Shown here: positions 37,024 to 45,208 of the stretch, piece after piece | Position numbering within the stretch: position 1 is the first letter of the stretch | Layout: each line of letters starts with the position of its first letter | From: Neolewinella aurantiaca | GTDB lineage: Bacteria; Bacteroidota; Bacteroidia; Chitinophagales; Saprospiraceae | Direction: 5' to 3' | Assembly (NCBI RefSeq): GCF_008014675.1 | Contig: NZ_VOXD01000005.1 | Span: 62,001 to 126,000, forward strand | DNA length: 64,000 nt | The notes under the pieces: model-generated | What the model saw: only the letters and a program-made list of their open reading frames with translations | Databases searched by the model: none | Told to the model about the DNA's origin: nothing | Translations under genes and position numbers: made by a program

Positions 37024-38238
37024 ATGCGCTGGTTTCTCTACTTCCTCCTCTTCCCTTTGTTCTTACTTACTCAGTCACAGGTAAGTATCTCGGCGCAAAA
37101 GGTCCTGGCACCACAGCCGGTTTCGCTGATTCCTGCTTCCGGTTACCCTTCTTACCCGGAATACATAGCGATAATGGAAGGCCTCGCAAAGCGCTATCCA
37201 GACAAATGCGCGTTGGAGATATGGGGAACATTACCTTCTGGCCGTCAAATTTTAACATTACATTTAACCAAAGAAATTGATAGTCCGATGGCGCGGCCGC
37301 AGGTGCTGTGTTCCGCTACCATGCATGGCGATGAGACGGCGGGCTACTGGTTGCTGCTCCAGCTGGCCGAGCAACTACTGATGAACAACCCCGGTAACGT
37401 TCTTGAAGACCTCGACATTTTCATCAATCCGCTGGCAAACCCCGACGGAGCCTACCGCCGCGGCAACGAAAGCCTCCGCGGCGCCAGCCGCGGCAATGCC
37501 GCCAACGTTGACCTGAACCGCAATTACCCTGACCCCGACGACGGCCCCCACCCCGATGGCTTCGACTATCAGCCGGAAACCCGAATATTCATGCAAGCCG
37601 CCCGGGAACACAGCTTTGACCTTGCCATCAACCTGCACGGAGGAGCGGAGGTATTCAATTATCCCTGGGATACTTACCGCGAGCGCCACCCCGACACGGA
37701 ATGGTGGAGCCGCATCAGCCGCGATTTTGCCAGCAGGGCCCAGACCGCCAGTGGCCGTAGCGGGTACTTCAACGACCGCCACAACGGAGTTACAAATGGT
37801 CATGACTGGTACCCCATCGCCGGCTCCCGGCAGGATTACATGAACTACTACCATCGTTGCCGCGAAGCCACCCTGGAGGTAAGCGACCGCAAACACTTCC
37901 CACCCGATGACCTGCCCCAGCTCTGGGACTGGATTTCGCCAGGCCTCCTGGGCTTCATCAATGAGGCACGCCTGGGCCTCCACGGCGTAGTAACCGACCG
38001 GGAAACCGGCAACCCGATTGCAGCTCAGCTGACTGTTCCTGGTCATGACCGGTCAAACTCCGACGTCTTCGCCGATGGGGCCTACGGCAACTTCCACCGC
38101 TACCTGGCCGAAGGCGACTATCAAGTGCTTTTCTCGGCTCCCGGCTTTGTACCACAGTGGCGAAACGTTACCATCCGTAATGGCCGGCGGACAAATATTG
38201 AGGTGAAGATGGAACGCCTGGAAGCCACCAGAAAATAA
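37024..38238 (+). CDS. M14 family zinc carboxypeptidase
   Basis: The 404-residue protein has a signal peptide (MRWFLYFLLFPLFLLTQSQ) and an M14 domain with zinc ligands in TMHGDETAG (His and Glu) and in INLHGGAEVFNYPWD (His), substrate-binding NVDLNRNYPD, and catalytic Glu in EATLEVSD. The last 80 residues form a carboxypeptidase-regulatory-like beta-sandwich (LHGVVTDRETGNPIAAQLTV). It is probably secreted and trims peptides. An exact copy of the 16-bp repeat lies in the coding region and reads MARPQVL. Confidence 0.92.
   Translation: MRWFLYFLLFPLFLLTQSQVSISAQKVLAPQPVSLIPASGYPSYPEYIAIMEGLAKRYPDKCALEIWGTLPSGRQILTLHLTKEIDSPMARPQVLCSATMHGDETAGYWLLLQLAEQLLMNNPGNVLEDLDIFINPLANPDGAYRRGNESLRGASRGNAANVDLNRNYPDPDDGPHPDGFDYQPETRIFMQAAREHSFDLAINLHGGAEVFNYPWDTYRERHPDTEWWSRISRDFASRAQTASGRSGYFNDRHNGVTNGHDWYPIAGSRQDYMNYYHRCREATLEVSDRKHFPPDDLPQLWDWISPGLLGFINEARLGLHGVVTDRETGNPIAAQLTVPGHDRSNSDVFADGAYGNFHRYLAEGDYQVLFSAPGFVPQWRNVTIRNGRRTNIEVKMERLEATRK
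37291..37306 (-). repeat. 16-bp NotI-palindrome repeat, exact copy 6, inside M14 gene
   Basis: GCGCGGCCGCAGGTGC encodes ARPQV within the catalytic domain, just before the first zinc-binding motif. Confidence 0.9.
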
Positions 38239-38283
38239 CCTCGTTGCTAAGGCCGAAGAGCAGTCCCTCCGAAACCCCTCTTT

Positions 38284-38299
38284 GCACCTGCGGCCGCGC
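38284..38299 (+). repeat. 16-bp NotI-palindrome repeat, exact copy 7
   Basis: TTTGCACCTGCGGCCGCGCC contains the exact 16-mer, 170 bp upstream of pruA and in its direction. Confidence 0.9.
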
Positions 38300-38402
38300 C
38301 TCAGTCTCTCTCAATTCAGAAGTAAAGATGGCAAGGACGAAGCTCATCACTGCCCTCAGCCGCCAACGATGGGCTGAATTAAAGCGCCCATCAATCAACC
38401 AA

Positions 38403-38433
38403 TTGCCTGCTCAAGGCATTCGCCTTACATTCG
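38403..38433 (+). promoter_or_regulatory. Putative promoter of pruA
   Basis: TTG at 38403-38405, a 20-bp spacer and TACATTCG at 38426-38433 match the Bacteroidota -33/-7 pattern. Transcription would start about 14 bp before the ATG. Confidence 0.55.
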
Positions 38434-38453
38434 CACCAACCAAATAACCACCA

Positions 38454-40085
38454 ATGTCTAACGCCATTTTCAATATAGCCGTGCCCTACAATGAGCCCGT
38501 GCTGAGTTACGCCCCGGGAAGCCCGGAAAAGAAGGCCCTGCTGGCCGCCATCCATAAAGCCAAATCGAAACAATCTGAACTGCCCGCTTTCATTAACGGA
38601 AAGCGCGTGCTCGACGGAGAAAAAGTCAGCGTTCATCCGCCCCACGAACACGCCCATACCCTTGGCCACTTTTACCGGGGCACAAAGGAGCACGTTCACC
38701 AGGCTATTGACGCAGCCCTGGCGGCCAAGCAAAGCTGGGCCGACACGCCATGGCACGAACGTGCCGCTGTTTTCCTGCGTGCAGCCGACCTGCTGGCCGG
38801 CCCTTATCGTGCCCGTATGAACGCCGCCACGATGCTCGCTCAAAGCAAGAATGCTTACCAGGCAGAGATCGACGCCGTTGCTGAGATGTGTGATTTCTTC
38901 CGCTTCAACGCATACTTCCTGCAGGAAATCTACCGCGAGCAACCTCTCATTAGCCCTGCTACCATCTGGAACAAGCTGGAGTATCGTCCGCTGGAAGGCT
39001 TTATTCTCGCCATTACGCCGTTCAACTTCACCAGTATTGCGGCCAACCTGCCCGCCGCTCCTGCGATGTGCGGCAACACCGTTGTCTGGAAACCAGCCGA
39101 AACTCAGATTTACAGTGCCGTCGTGATTATGGAACTGTTCGAAGAGGCTGGCCTTCCCCCCGGAGTTATCAACCTCATCTACACCGATGGCCCCGAAGTG
39201 GGAGACATCGTATTTAAGCACCGCGACTTTGCGGGTCTGCACTTCACCGGCAGCACCGGCGTTTTCCAGCACCTTTGGAAAGAGATCGGGACGAACATCG
39301 ACAAGTACCGCTCCTACCCCCGCGTGGTTGGGGAAACCGGCGGTAAAGACTTCATCATCGCCCACAAAGATTCCGACGCGGAGCAGGTCGCTGTCGCGAT
39401 GTTGCGCGGCGCTTTCGAATTCCAGGGGCAGAAGTGCTCTGCAGCCAGCCGAGCGTACATCTCCGCCGGCCTCTGGCCGGCCGTCAAAGAACGCTTGCTT
39501 AAAGATATGAACACCCTGAAGATGGGTTCCGTCGAAGACTTCGGCAACTTCGTCAACGCCGTCATCGACGAGCGCTCGTTCGATAAGATCGCCAAGTACA
39601 TCGACGGCGAAAAGAAAAATCCGGATGCCGAAATCATCGCAGGCGGAGGCTACGACAAATCTGAAGGCTACTTCATCGAGCCAACCGTGATCGTAACTAA
39701 AGACCCCCACTCCACTACCATGGAGGAGGAAATCTTCGGCCCTGTCCTTACCGTCTACGTCTTCGAAGACAACTGCTGGGAAGAAGCACTTCACCTCGTA
39801 GACACCACCAGCCCATACGCGCTGACCGGTGCCGTCTTCGCAACCGACCGCAACATCATCGACCACGCAACGAAGGCCTTGGCCAACTCTGCGGGTAATT
39901 TTTACGTGAACGACAAGCCCACCGGCGCAGTTGTTGGCCAGCAGCCCTTCGGCGGAGCCCGTGGCTCCGGTACAAACGATAAAGCAGGCTCGGCCCTCAA
40001 CCTCACCCGCTGGATGTCGCCACGCCTGATCAAGGAGAACTTCAACGCTCCGCGTGATTACCGCTACCCTTTCCTGGGGGAGTAA
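38454..40085 (+). CDS. pruA: L-glutamate gamma-semialdehyde dehydrogenase
   Basis: The 543-residue protein matches the delta-1-pyrroline-5-carboxylate dehydrogenase group of the aldehyde dehydrogenases, starting at the conserved NEPVLSYAPGSPEK region. It has the GFILAITPFNFTSIAANLP, VVGETGGKDFIIAH (catalytic Glu) and FQGQKCSAASRAYIS (catalytic Cys) motifs. It oxidises glutamate semialdehyde to glutamate with NAD in proline catabolism. The partner proline dehydrogenase is at 58.9-60.2 kb, on the other strand. A strong terminator follows. Confidence 0.96.
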   Translation: MSNAIFNIAVPYNEPVLSYAPGSPEKKALLAAIHKAKSKQSELPAFINGKRVLDGEKVSVHPPHEHAHTLGHFYRGTKEHVHQAIDAALAAKQSWADTPWHERAAVFLRAADLLAGPYRARMNAATMLAQSKNAYQAEIDAVAEMCDFFRFNAYFLQEIYREQPLISPATIWNKLEYRPLEGFILAITPFNFTSIAANLPAAPAMCGNTVVWKPAETQIYSAVVIMELFEEAGLPPGVINLIYTDGPEVGDIVFKHRDFAGLHFTGSTGVFQHLWKEIGTNIDKYRSYPRVVGETGGKDFIIAHKDSDAEQVAVAMLRGAFEFQGQKCSAASRAYISAGLWPAVKERLLKDMNTLKMGSVEDFGNFVNAVIDERSFDKIAKYIDGEKKNPDAEIIAGGGYDKSEGYFIEPTVIVTKDPHSTTMEEEIFGPVLTVYVFEDNCWEEALHLVDTTSPYALTGAVFATDRNIIDHATKALANSAGNFYVNDKPTGAVVGQQPFGGARGSGTNDKAGSALNLTRWMSPRLIKENFNAPRDYRYPFLGE

Positions 40086-40124
40086 GTTGTGACGTTGCCG
40101 AGTCCCTCGGTTATTTCCTTCAGA

Positions 40125-40163
40125 ACAACGGCCCTATCCGGATTTTCCGGATGGGGCCGTTGT
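40125..40163. terminator. Terminator of pruA
   Basis: ACAACGGCCC and GGGCCGTTGT, with inner ATCCGGA/TCCGGAT, form a long stem with one bulge, starting 40 bp after the stop codon; CGTTTCT follows. Confidence 0.75.
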
Positions 40164-40315
40164 CGTTTCTAAACGTCGAAGAAAAAATATATGCGTCAGT
40201 AGCACCACAAACGGACCACATCAGGCAATTAAACAACAATACGAGGCCATTAACACGCATAATAATTCCGTCAATTGATTACATTACCGAAGAATTATGT
40301 TAAGACTTAAAGATC

Positions 40316-40588
40316 ATGCCAACACCAACAAATGAAAATCAATCCATCCGGACTGCCTATTGGCGGGAGAACCTGACCTATTTAGTTGTTCTCCTTTTCG
40401 TGTGGTTCATCGTCAGCTATGGCTGCGGGATTCTGTTCGTTGACCAGCTCAACAACTTCAGAATTGGAGGAGCCAAGCTGGGTTTTTGGTTCGCGCAACA
40501 GGGGTCGATCTACGTCTTCGTGGGGCTCATCTTTATCTATGTCTGGCTAATGAACCGGCTGGACAAGAAGTACGGCTTCGAGGAGTGA
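40316..40588 (+). CDS. DUF4212 small subunit of sodium:solute symporter
   Basis: The 90-residue protein has two membrane helices (NLTYLVVLLFVWFIVSYGCG and GSIYVFVGLIFIYVWLMNRL) and the YWRENL start and MNRLDKKYG end of the DUF4212 family. These proteins are always found next to a VC_2705-type symporter and are taken to be its small subunit. The large subunit follows 133 bp later on the same strand. Confidence 0.9.
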   Translation: MPTPTNENQSIRTAYWRENLTYLVVLLFVWFIVSYGCGILFVDQLNNFRIGGAKLGFWFAQQGSIYVFVGLIFIYVWLMNRLDKKYGFEE

Positions 40589-40721
40589 GTTGGGGGGTGT
40601 TGGGGTCACTGAGTTGCTACCGCACGAGGCAGGCACAACAACGCCTGCCAAGCCTCCGACGCCTCCAACATGCGGCAGCAACTCACCAACTCAGTAACTC
40701 AACAACTCACCTTTTGATATC
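40589..40721. repeat. Nested inverted repeat between symporter subunit genes
   Basis: TGAGTTGCTACCGCA (40610-40624) pairs with TGCGGCAGCAACTCA (40671-40685) with one mismatch. GGCAGGC/GCCTGCC forms an inner hairpin, and the outer AACTCAnnAACTCA words also pair with the GAGTTGGGG side. Almost the whole gap can fold into one structure. Confidence 0.65.
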
Positions 40722-42437
40722 ATGACCGTACAAACCTGGACTTTCCTTATCGTCGGCCTGACCTTCGCCCTCTACATTGCTATTGCCATTTGGGCCAGAG
40801 CGGGATCTACCCACGAATTCTACACTGCCGGCGGAGGCGTTCACCCCATAGCCAACGGCATGGCTACTGCGGCCGACTGGATGAGCGCGGCGAGCTTTAT
40901 TTCCATGGCCGGCATTATCAGTTTTGCCGGTTACGATGGTTCTGTCTATCTGATGGGCTGGACCGGAGGCTACGTTTTACTGGCCCTCCTGCTTGCGCCC
41001 TATCTGCGAAAATTCGGCAAATTCACCGTTCCGGACTTCATCGGAGACCGTTACTACAGCAACACGGCCAGAACTGTGGCGGTCGTTTGTGCCATCGTGG
41101 TCAGTTTCACCTATGTTGCCGGTCAGATGCGCGGGGTAGGTCTGGTTTTCAGCAGGTTTCTTGAGGTGGAAATCAATACCGGCGTGTACATCGGAACGGC
41201 CATCGTGTTCTTCTACGCCATCATTGGCGGGATGAAGGGTATTACGTACACCCAGGTCGCACAATACTGCGTGCTCATCTTTGCGTTCATGGTTCCTGCG
41301 ATCTTTATTTCGTTGAACATGACCGGTGAAATCATCCCTCAACTCGGTTTCATCGGAGAGATGAGCGACGGGAGCGGAATGAGCCTGCTGGACAAACTCG
41401 ACGGATTGCACCGCGAACTGGGCTTCGAAGAATATACGAACGGTACCAAGTCGACGATTGATGTTTTCGCGATCACCTTCGCCCTCATGGCCGGCACGGC
41501 GGGTTTACCGCACGTAATTGTTCGTTTCTTCACGGTCCCGAAGGTGAAAGACGCCCGCATTTCGGCGGGCTGGGCGCTCCTGTTCATCGCCATCCTGTAC
41601 ACCACCGCTCCGGCGATTGCGGCCTTTGCCCGTACCAATCTGATCGACACGATGCACAACCAGCCTTACTCCGAAATGCCGGAGTGGTTCAAAAAGTGGG
41701 AAGAAACCGGCCTGATTGCCTTCACCGATAAAAACGCAGACGGCCTCATCACCTACGGTCCGGGAGCAATGACGGACGCCACGACCGCCAACGAAGTTTA
41801 TATCGACAACGACATCATGGTGCTCGCCAACCCCGAAATTGCCGGCCTGCCCGACTGGGTGATCGCCCTGGTGGCAGCGGGTGCCCTGGCTGCGGCACTC
41901 TCTACCGCAGCGGGGCTGCTGCTCGTGATCTCTACGGCCATTTCGCGCGACCTGATGAGAATGCAGGTGAAGCCCGACATGAGCGAAAAAGAAGAATTGT
42001 GGTGGGCACGGGGCGGGGCCGCAGGTGCAGTGATCATTGCGGCATACTTCGGGATCAATCCTCCGGGTTTCGTTGCGGCGACGGTGGCACTTGCCTTCGG
42101 CCTTGCCGCGGCAAGTTTTTTCCCGGCCATTGTGCTTGGCATCTTCGATAAGCGGATGAACCGCGAAGGAGCCATCTCCGGAATGGTCATCGGCATACTG
42201 CTCATGTTTGGCTACATGGCCGTCTTCAAGCTCGGCTGGTTTGTTGATGAGGTTCCACCAAGCTCCAGCTGGTGGTTTGGCATCTCGCCCGAAGGCTTCG
42301 GGACGGTAGCGATGATGGTCAACCTCGTCGTAGCGGCCACCGTGAGCCGCATGACCTCGCCGCCACCGGCGGCGGTCCAATCCATTGTCGAAGACATCCG
42401 GATCCCGAAGGGGGCCGGAGCAGCAATAGACCACTAA
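40722..42437 (+). CDS. Sodium:solute symporter (VC_2705/ActP-like)
   Basis: The 571-residue protein has about 13 membrane helices and the SSS signatures EFYTAGGGVHPIANGMATAADWMSAASF and GTAGLPHVIVRFFTVP. An extra acidic periplasmic segment lies near residues 315-375. The DUF4212 partner places it in the VC_2705 subgroup, thought to import acetate or other short acids. Acetyl-CoA synthetase occurs 6 kb downstream. A one-mismatch copy of the 16-bp repeat codes for GGAAGAV. Confidence 0.92.
   Translation: MTVQTWTFLIVGLTFALYIAIAIWARAGSTHEFYTAGGGVHPIANGMATAADWMSAASFISMAGIISFAGYDGSVYLMGWTGGYVLLALLLAPYLRKFGKFTVPDFIGDRYYSNTARTVAVVCAIVVSFTYVAGQMRGVGLVFSRFLEVEINTGVYIGTAIVFFYAIIGGMKGITYTQVAQYCVLIFAFMVPAIFISLNMTGEIIPQLGFIGEMSDGSGMSLLDKLDGLHRELGFEEYTNGTKSTIDVFAITFALMAGTAGLPHVIVRFFTVPKVKDARISAGWALLFIAILYTTAPAIAAFARTNLIDTMHNQPYSEMPEWFKKWEETGLIAFTDKNADGLITYGPGAMTDATTANEVYIDNDIMVLANPEIAGLPDWVIALVAAGALAAALSTAAGLLLVISTAISRDLMRMQVKPDMSEKEELWWARGGAAGAVIIAAYFGINPPGFVAATVALAFGLAAASFFPAIVLGIFDKRMNREGAISGMVIGILLMFGYMAVFKLGWFVDEVPPSSSWWFGISPEGFGTVAMMVNLVVAATVSRMTSPPPAAVQSIVEDIRIPKGAGAAIDH
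42013..42028 (-). repeat. 16-bp repeat, one mismatch, in symporter gene
   Basis: GCGGGGCCGCAGGTGC, the same variant as in tonB and the barrel gene, encodes GGAAGA at the edge of a helix. Confidence 0.8.
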
Positions 42438-42449
42438 ACGAGAAACCAT

Positions 42450-42782
42450 TTATTCCTGCTCTCGTAACCAGTCTGCTACTACGTCTTCCAACTCCCCGAT
42501 GAGGTCTTCGTCCATGTACTTATACTCGTCGGGGATGTCGAGCACTTCGATATTGAGGTACTTTGTTTCGCCCGGAAAGCGTGAAAGAAGGTAGTGGTGG
42601 TGTTTCTTCTCCATCACGAACACAACGTCTGCCCACCTGAGCAACCCGCCGTTTACCCGAACCCGGGCTTTAGCGACCGTTCCGGCAGACCTGACGGAAA
42701 TGTCATCACGTTTCCGGAAGATCGTTTCAGCGGTAAGGCTCCGCCACTGGTTACGGCTACAGATGAAAAGGAGGTTTTGCAT
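42450..42782 (-). CDS. Low-molecular-weight protein tyrosine phosphatase-like protein
   Basis: The 110-residue protein starts MQNLLFICSRNQWRSLTAE and carries the phosphatase loop CSRNQWR (Cys-x5-Arg), followed by AETIFRK and a short acidic C-terminal region. It matches the small COG4551-type branch, shorter than classical LMW-PTP. The acid/base DP pair is only loosely present (DIPDEY), so activity is not assured. I chose the ATG at 42782; the upstream codons include the region of the 16-bp repeat. Confidence 0.8.
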   Translation of the reverse strand: MQNLLFICSRNQWRSLTAETIFRKRDDISVRSAGTVAKARVRVNGGLLRWADVVFVMEKKHHHYLLSRFPGETKYLNIEVLDIPDEYKYMDEDLIGELEDVVADWLREQE

Positions 42783-42823
42783 AGGAACCGGAAAACGCTT
42801 TTCGGTCAGGAACAGTTCCTTAA

Positions 42824-43063
42824 ACATTCATTGCACCTGCGGCCGCGCCTTTTAGCCTCTTTCCGAACCCCGTTGGCAACGTACTCTCGTTGCGCAACTT
42901 CCCCGAAGACGCTACTTTCCGTCTGGTTGACACCAACGGACGCATCCTTCGGCAGGGTGCATTGAAGCCGCAACTGGAAATATCCGATTTGCCCGCCGGA
43001 GCGTACCAGTTTACAGCTACCGGCCATAACTGGCAAGTGAACCAACGGGTAATCAAGGAGTAA
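42824..43063 (+). pseudogene. Orphan T9SS C-terminal sorting domain remnant
   Basis: The plus strand is open from a TAA at 42821 to a TAA at 43061 and reads as a type A sorting domain: FSLFPNPVGN, FRLVDTNGRILRQG, LEISDLPAGAYQF and a final NQRVIKE. There is no start codon and no cargo domain. It begins immediately after an exact copy of the 16-bp repeat, which reads in frame as APAAAP. It is probably the last piece of a lost secreted protein, cut by a deletion or recombination at the repeat. Confidence 0.65.
42833..42848 (+). repeat. 16-bp NotI-palindrome repeat, exact copy 8
   Basis: GCACCTGCGGCCGCGC lies at the junction with the orphan sorting domain. Confidence 0.9.
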
Positions 43064-43123
43064 GGTGTTGCAGTGGCTTCAGCGTTTAGTTGGGGCCACT
43101 CTAAATCATTGGCGGAATTGCAG

Positions 43124-43139
43124 GCGCGGACGCAGGTGC
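43124..43139 (-). repeat. 16-bp repeat, one mismatch
   Basis: GCGCGGACGCAGGTGC lies between the sorting-domain remnant and the flavin oxidoreductase gene. Confidence 0.75.
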
Positions 43140-43246
43140 AAGGGAAGTTTTTTAAGAAGCAAAGAACGTCCTGGTACACTTACTCGTTCTCCACCAGACG
43201 AGCAAAATTCACCAACTGCTTTTTCCAGCTACTTCAAACCTCCTGA

Positions 43247-44458
43247 ATGGACATCCTCCAACAAAAACTACAGTTACCCAACGGATCAACTTTAAGCAAC
43301 CGGATCGCTAAGTCTGCCATGAGTGAAAACCTTTCGGACAAGGATCACCGGCCTTCCCCTACCCTGATCAGGGCCTACAAGGAATGGGCCCGGAGTGGTG
43401 CTGGCTTGCTGATGACGGGTAACGTGATGATTGATTCAGCAGCCATCGGGGAACCGAGGAACGTGGTCGTTGAAAACCGCGACAATTTCGAACTTCTCAA
43501 GCAATGGGCAGCAACCACCAGCGGTACCGATACCCAACTGTGGGTTCAGGTGAACCACCCCGGCCGCCAGGCGATGGAGCAGATCAACAGCGTTTTAAAG
43601 GCTCCTTCCGCCGTTGCTCTGAAGATGGGTGGCCGAAAAGACGCAACGGGTAAAATCCCCGAAGCCCTGACCGAAGCTGAGATTCTTGAGATCATCGATC
43701 GCTTTGGCACCACCTCACTCATCCTGAAAGAAGCCGGCTTTGCCGGAGTCCAGATTCACGGAGCGCATGGTTACCTCGTAAGCCAGTTCTTGTCTCCCAA
43801 TGCGAACGTAAGAACCGACAAATGGGGCGGCAGTCCGGAAAACCGTTCCCGATTCGTCGTTGAAGTGTACCGAAAGATCAGAGCTATGGTAGGTGATGAC
43901 TTTCCCATCGGGATCAAGCTCAATTCTGCTGACTTTCAAAAAGGCGGATTCTCCGAAGAAGAATCGATGGAGGTCGTCAAGATCCTTTCCCGTGAAGGCA
44001 TCGACCTGATCGAGATCTCCGGTGGAACCTACGAAGCCCCCGCGATGATGGGGGCCCGTAAGGCCAGCACGGTAAAGCGCGAGGCGTACTTCATGGACTA
44101 TATCGAAAAGGCCCGCAAGGTCACGGATACCCCCCTGATGCTGACCGGCGGGTTCCGAACCGCCGCAGTAATGCGGGATGCAGTTGCTTCAGACCAACTC
44201 GACGTCGTTGGCATCGCACGTCCCTTCACTATTTACCCGAACATTGGCAACGATATTTTCGAGGGGAATCGCGCGGAGTTCCCGACCGACACCACAAAAA
44301 CAGGCGTCAAAGCCATCGATGGCTTCATGAATATCATCTGGTATGAAGCCCAGATCAAACGGATAGGCCAAGGAAAAGCACCTGCTCCGCAGCTGAGTGC
44401 CTGGACCGTCTTCCTGAAGTATTTCTGGTTGATCATCAAGCACAAAATTGGCATCTAA
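43247..44458 (+). CDS. NADH:flavin oxidoreductase, old yellow enzyme family
   Basis: The 403-residue FMN TIM-barrel protein has the signatures LWVQVNHPGRQ, GVQIHGAHGYLVSQFLSPNANVRTD and GGSPENRSRF, plus MLTGGFRTAAVMRDAV for FMN phosphate binding. Old yellow enzymes reduce activated C=C bonds with NAD(P)H. The C-terminal extension (LSAWTVFLKYFWLIIK) is longer than in the smallest family members. It heads a block of redox enzymes and is convergent with a nitroreductase gene. Confidence 0.92.
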   Translation: MDILQQKLQLPNGSTLSNRIAKSAMSENLSDKDHRPSPTLIRAYKEWARSGAGLLMTGNVMIDSAAIGEPRNVVVENRDNFELLKQWAATTSGTDTQLWVQVNHPGRQAMEQINSVLKAPSAVALKMGGRKDATGKIPEALTEAEILEIIDRFGTTSLILKEAGFAGVQIHGAHGYLVSQFLSPNANVRTDKWGGSPENRSRFVVEVYRKIRAMVGDDFPIGIKLNSADFQKGGFSEEESMEVVKILSREGIDLIEISGGTYEAPAMMGARKASTVKREAYFMDYIEKARKVTDTPLMLTGGFRTAAVMRDAVASDQLDVVGIARPFTIYPNIGNDIFEGNRAEFPTDTTKTGVKAIDGFMNIIWYEAQIKRIGQGKAPAPQLSAWTVFLKYFWLIIKHKIGI

Positions 44459-44505
44459 CGCCTCTGACTGCCGCCGGGCAAAATATTTTTCTTCCGGAAA
44501 TACAA

Positions 44506-44543
44506 AAGGGCACTACCAGATCAGCTGATCCGGTAGTGCCCTT
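44506..44543. terminator. Bidirectional terminator
   Basis: AAGGGCACTACC (44506-44517) and GGTAGTGCCCTT (44532-44543) pair perfectly, with A and T runs on both sides. It serves the flavin oxidoreductase and the nitroreductase operon end. Confidence 0.8.
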
Positions 44544-44565
44544 ATTTTCGAAGCAGGATTGATCC

Positions 44566-45201
44566 TTATTTGTATTCAGTTACAAACTCCTCTTTGGGGT
44601 TGCGCACTTTTTTCATGCTTGCCAACCAATCACCTTCTTTTGCCCGGTAGCCCAGGTAAAGCAGGGTAACACTTCTGAGTCCTTTTTCCCTGAGGCCAAG
44701 TGCCTCATCGACCAAAGCGGGGTCAAAGCCTTCGGCCGGAGTGGCATCAACTTTGAGCTCGGCAGCCTGGGCGATGGATAGCGCGAACCCGATGTAAGAC
44801 TGGCGCGCGGTATGATCGAAATTCTCTTCAGCAGACTGATTGAGGTACATTTCCTTCAGCTTATCTGTGTAGCTGCTGAAGCGGCCCTGAGGCAGTCCTC
44901 TTTCCTCGGTCGTCCGGTCGTAGATAGCGTCGATGCGCTCTTCGGTATAACGATCCCAGGCCGCAAATACGAGTACGTGGGAGCAATCCACCATCACCTC
45001 AGGATTGAGCACCTTCGGAGCCAGTTTCTCTTTAATTTCCTGGTTGCTTACCACCAGAACCCGAAACTGCTGTAATCCGGAAGAAGTTGGTGCCAACCGG
45101 GCAGCCTCTACGATCTTGTCGACGTCTTCCTGGCTGACCTTCTTAGTGGGGTCGTAAGCCTTAGTGGCGTAACGCCACTGTAAATCATCTAATAATGCCA
45201 T
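44566..45201 (-). CDS. Nitroreductase family protein (NfsB-like)
   Basis: The 211-residue flavoprotein has LLDDLQWRYATKAYDP, the FMN-binding APTSSGLQQFRVLVV segment and an end KNPKEEF-type RNPKEEFVTEY, all typical of the NfsB group. Such enzymes reduce nitro compounds, quinones or other oxidants with NAD(P)H. It lies 7 bp downstream of the hydroxyacyl-CoA dehydrogenase gene on the same strand, so they are probably cotranscribed. Confidence 0.9.
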   Translation of the reverse strand: MALLDDLQWRYATKAYDPTKKVSQEDVDKIVEAARLAPTSSGLQQFRVLVVSNQEIKEKLAPKVLNPEVMVDCSHVLVFAAWDRYTEERIDAIYDRTTEERGLPQGRFSSYTDKLKEMYLNQSAEENFDHTARQSYIGFALSIAQAAELKVDATPAEGFDPALVDEALGLREKGLRSVTLLYLGYRAKEGDWLASMKKVRNPKEEFVTEYK

Positions 45202-45208
45202 AATATTT

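Noticed and set aside
38391-39866. 491-codon open frame on the minus strand
   Set aside because: It is antisense to pruA, which is certain from its catalytic motifs.
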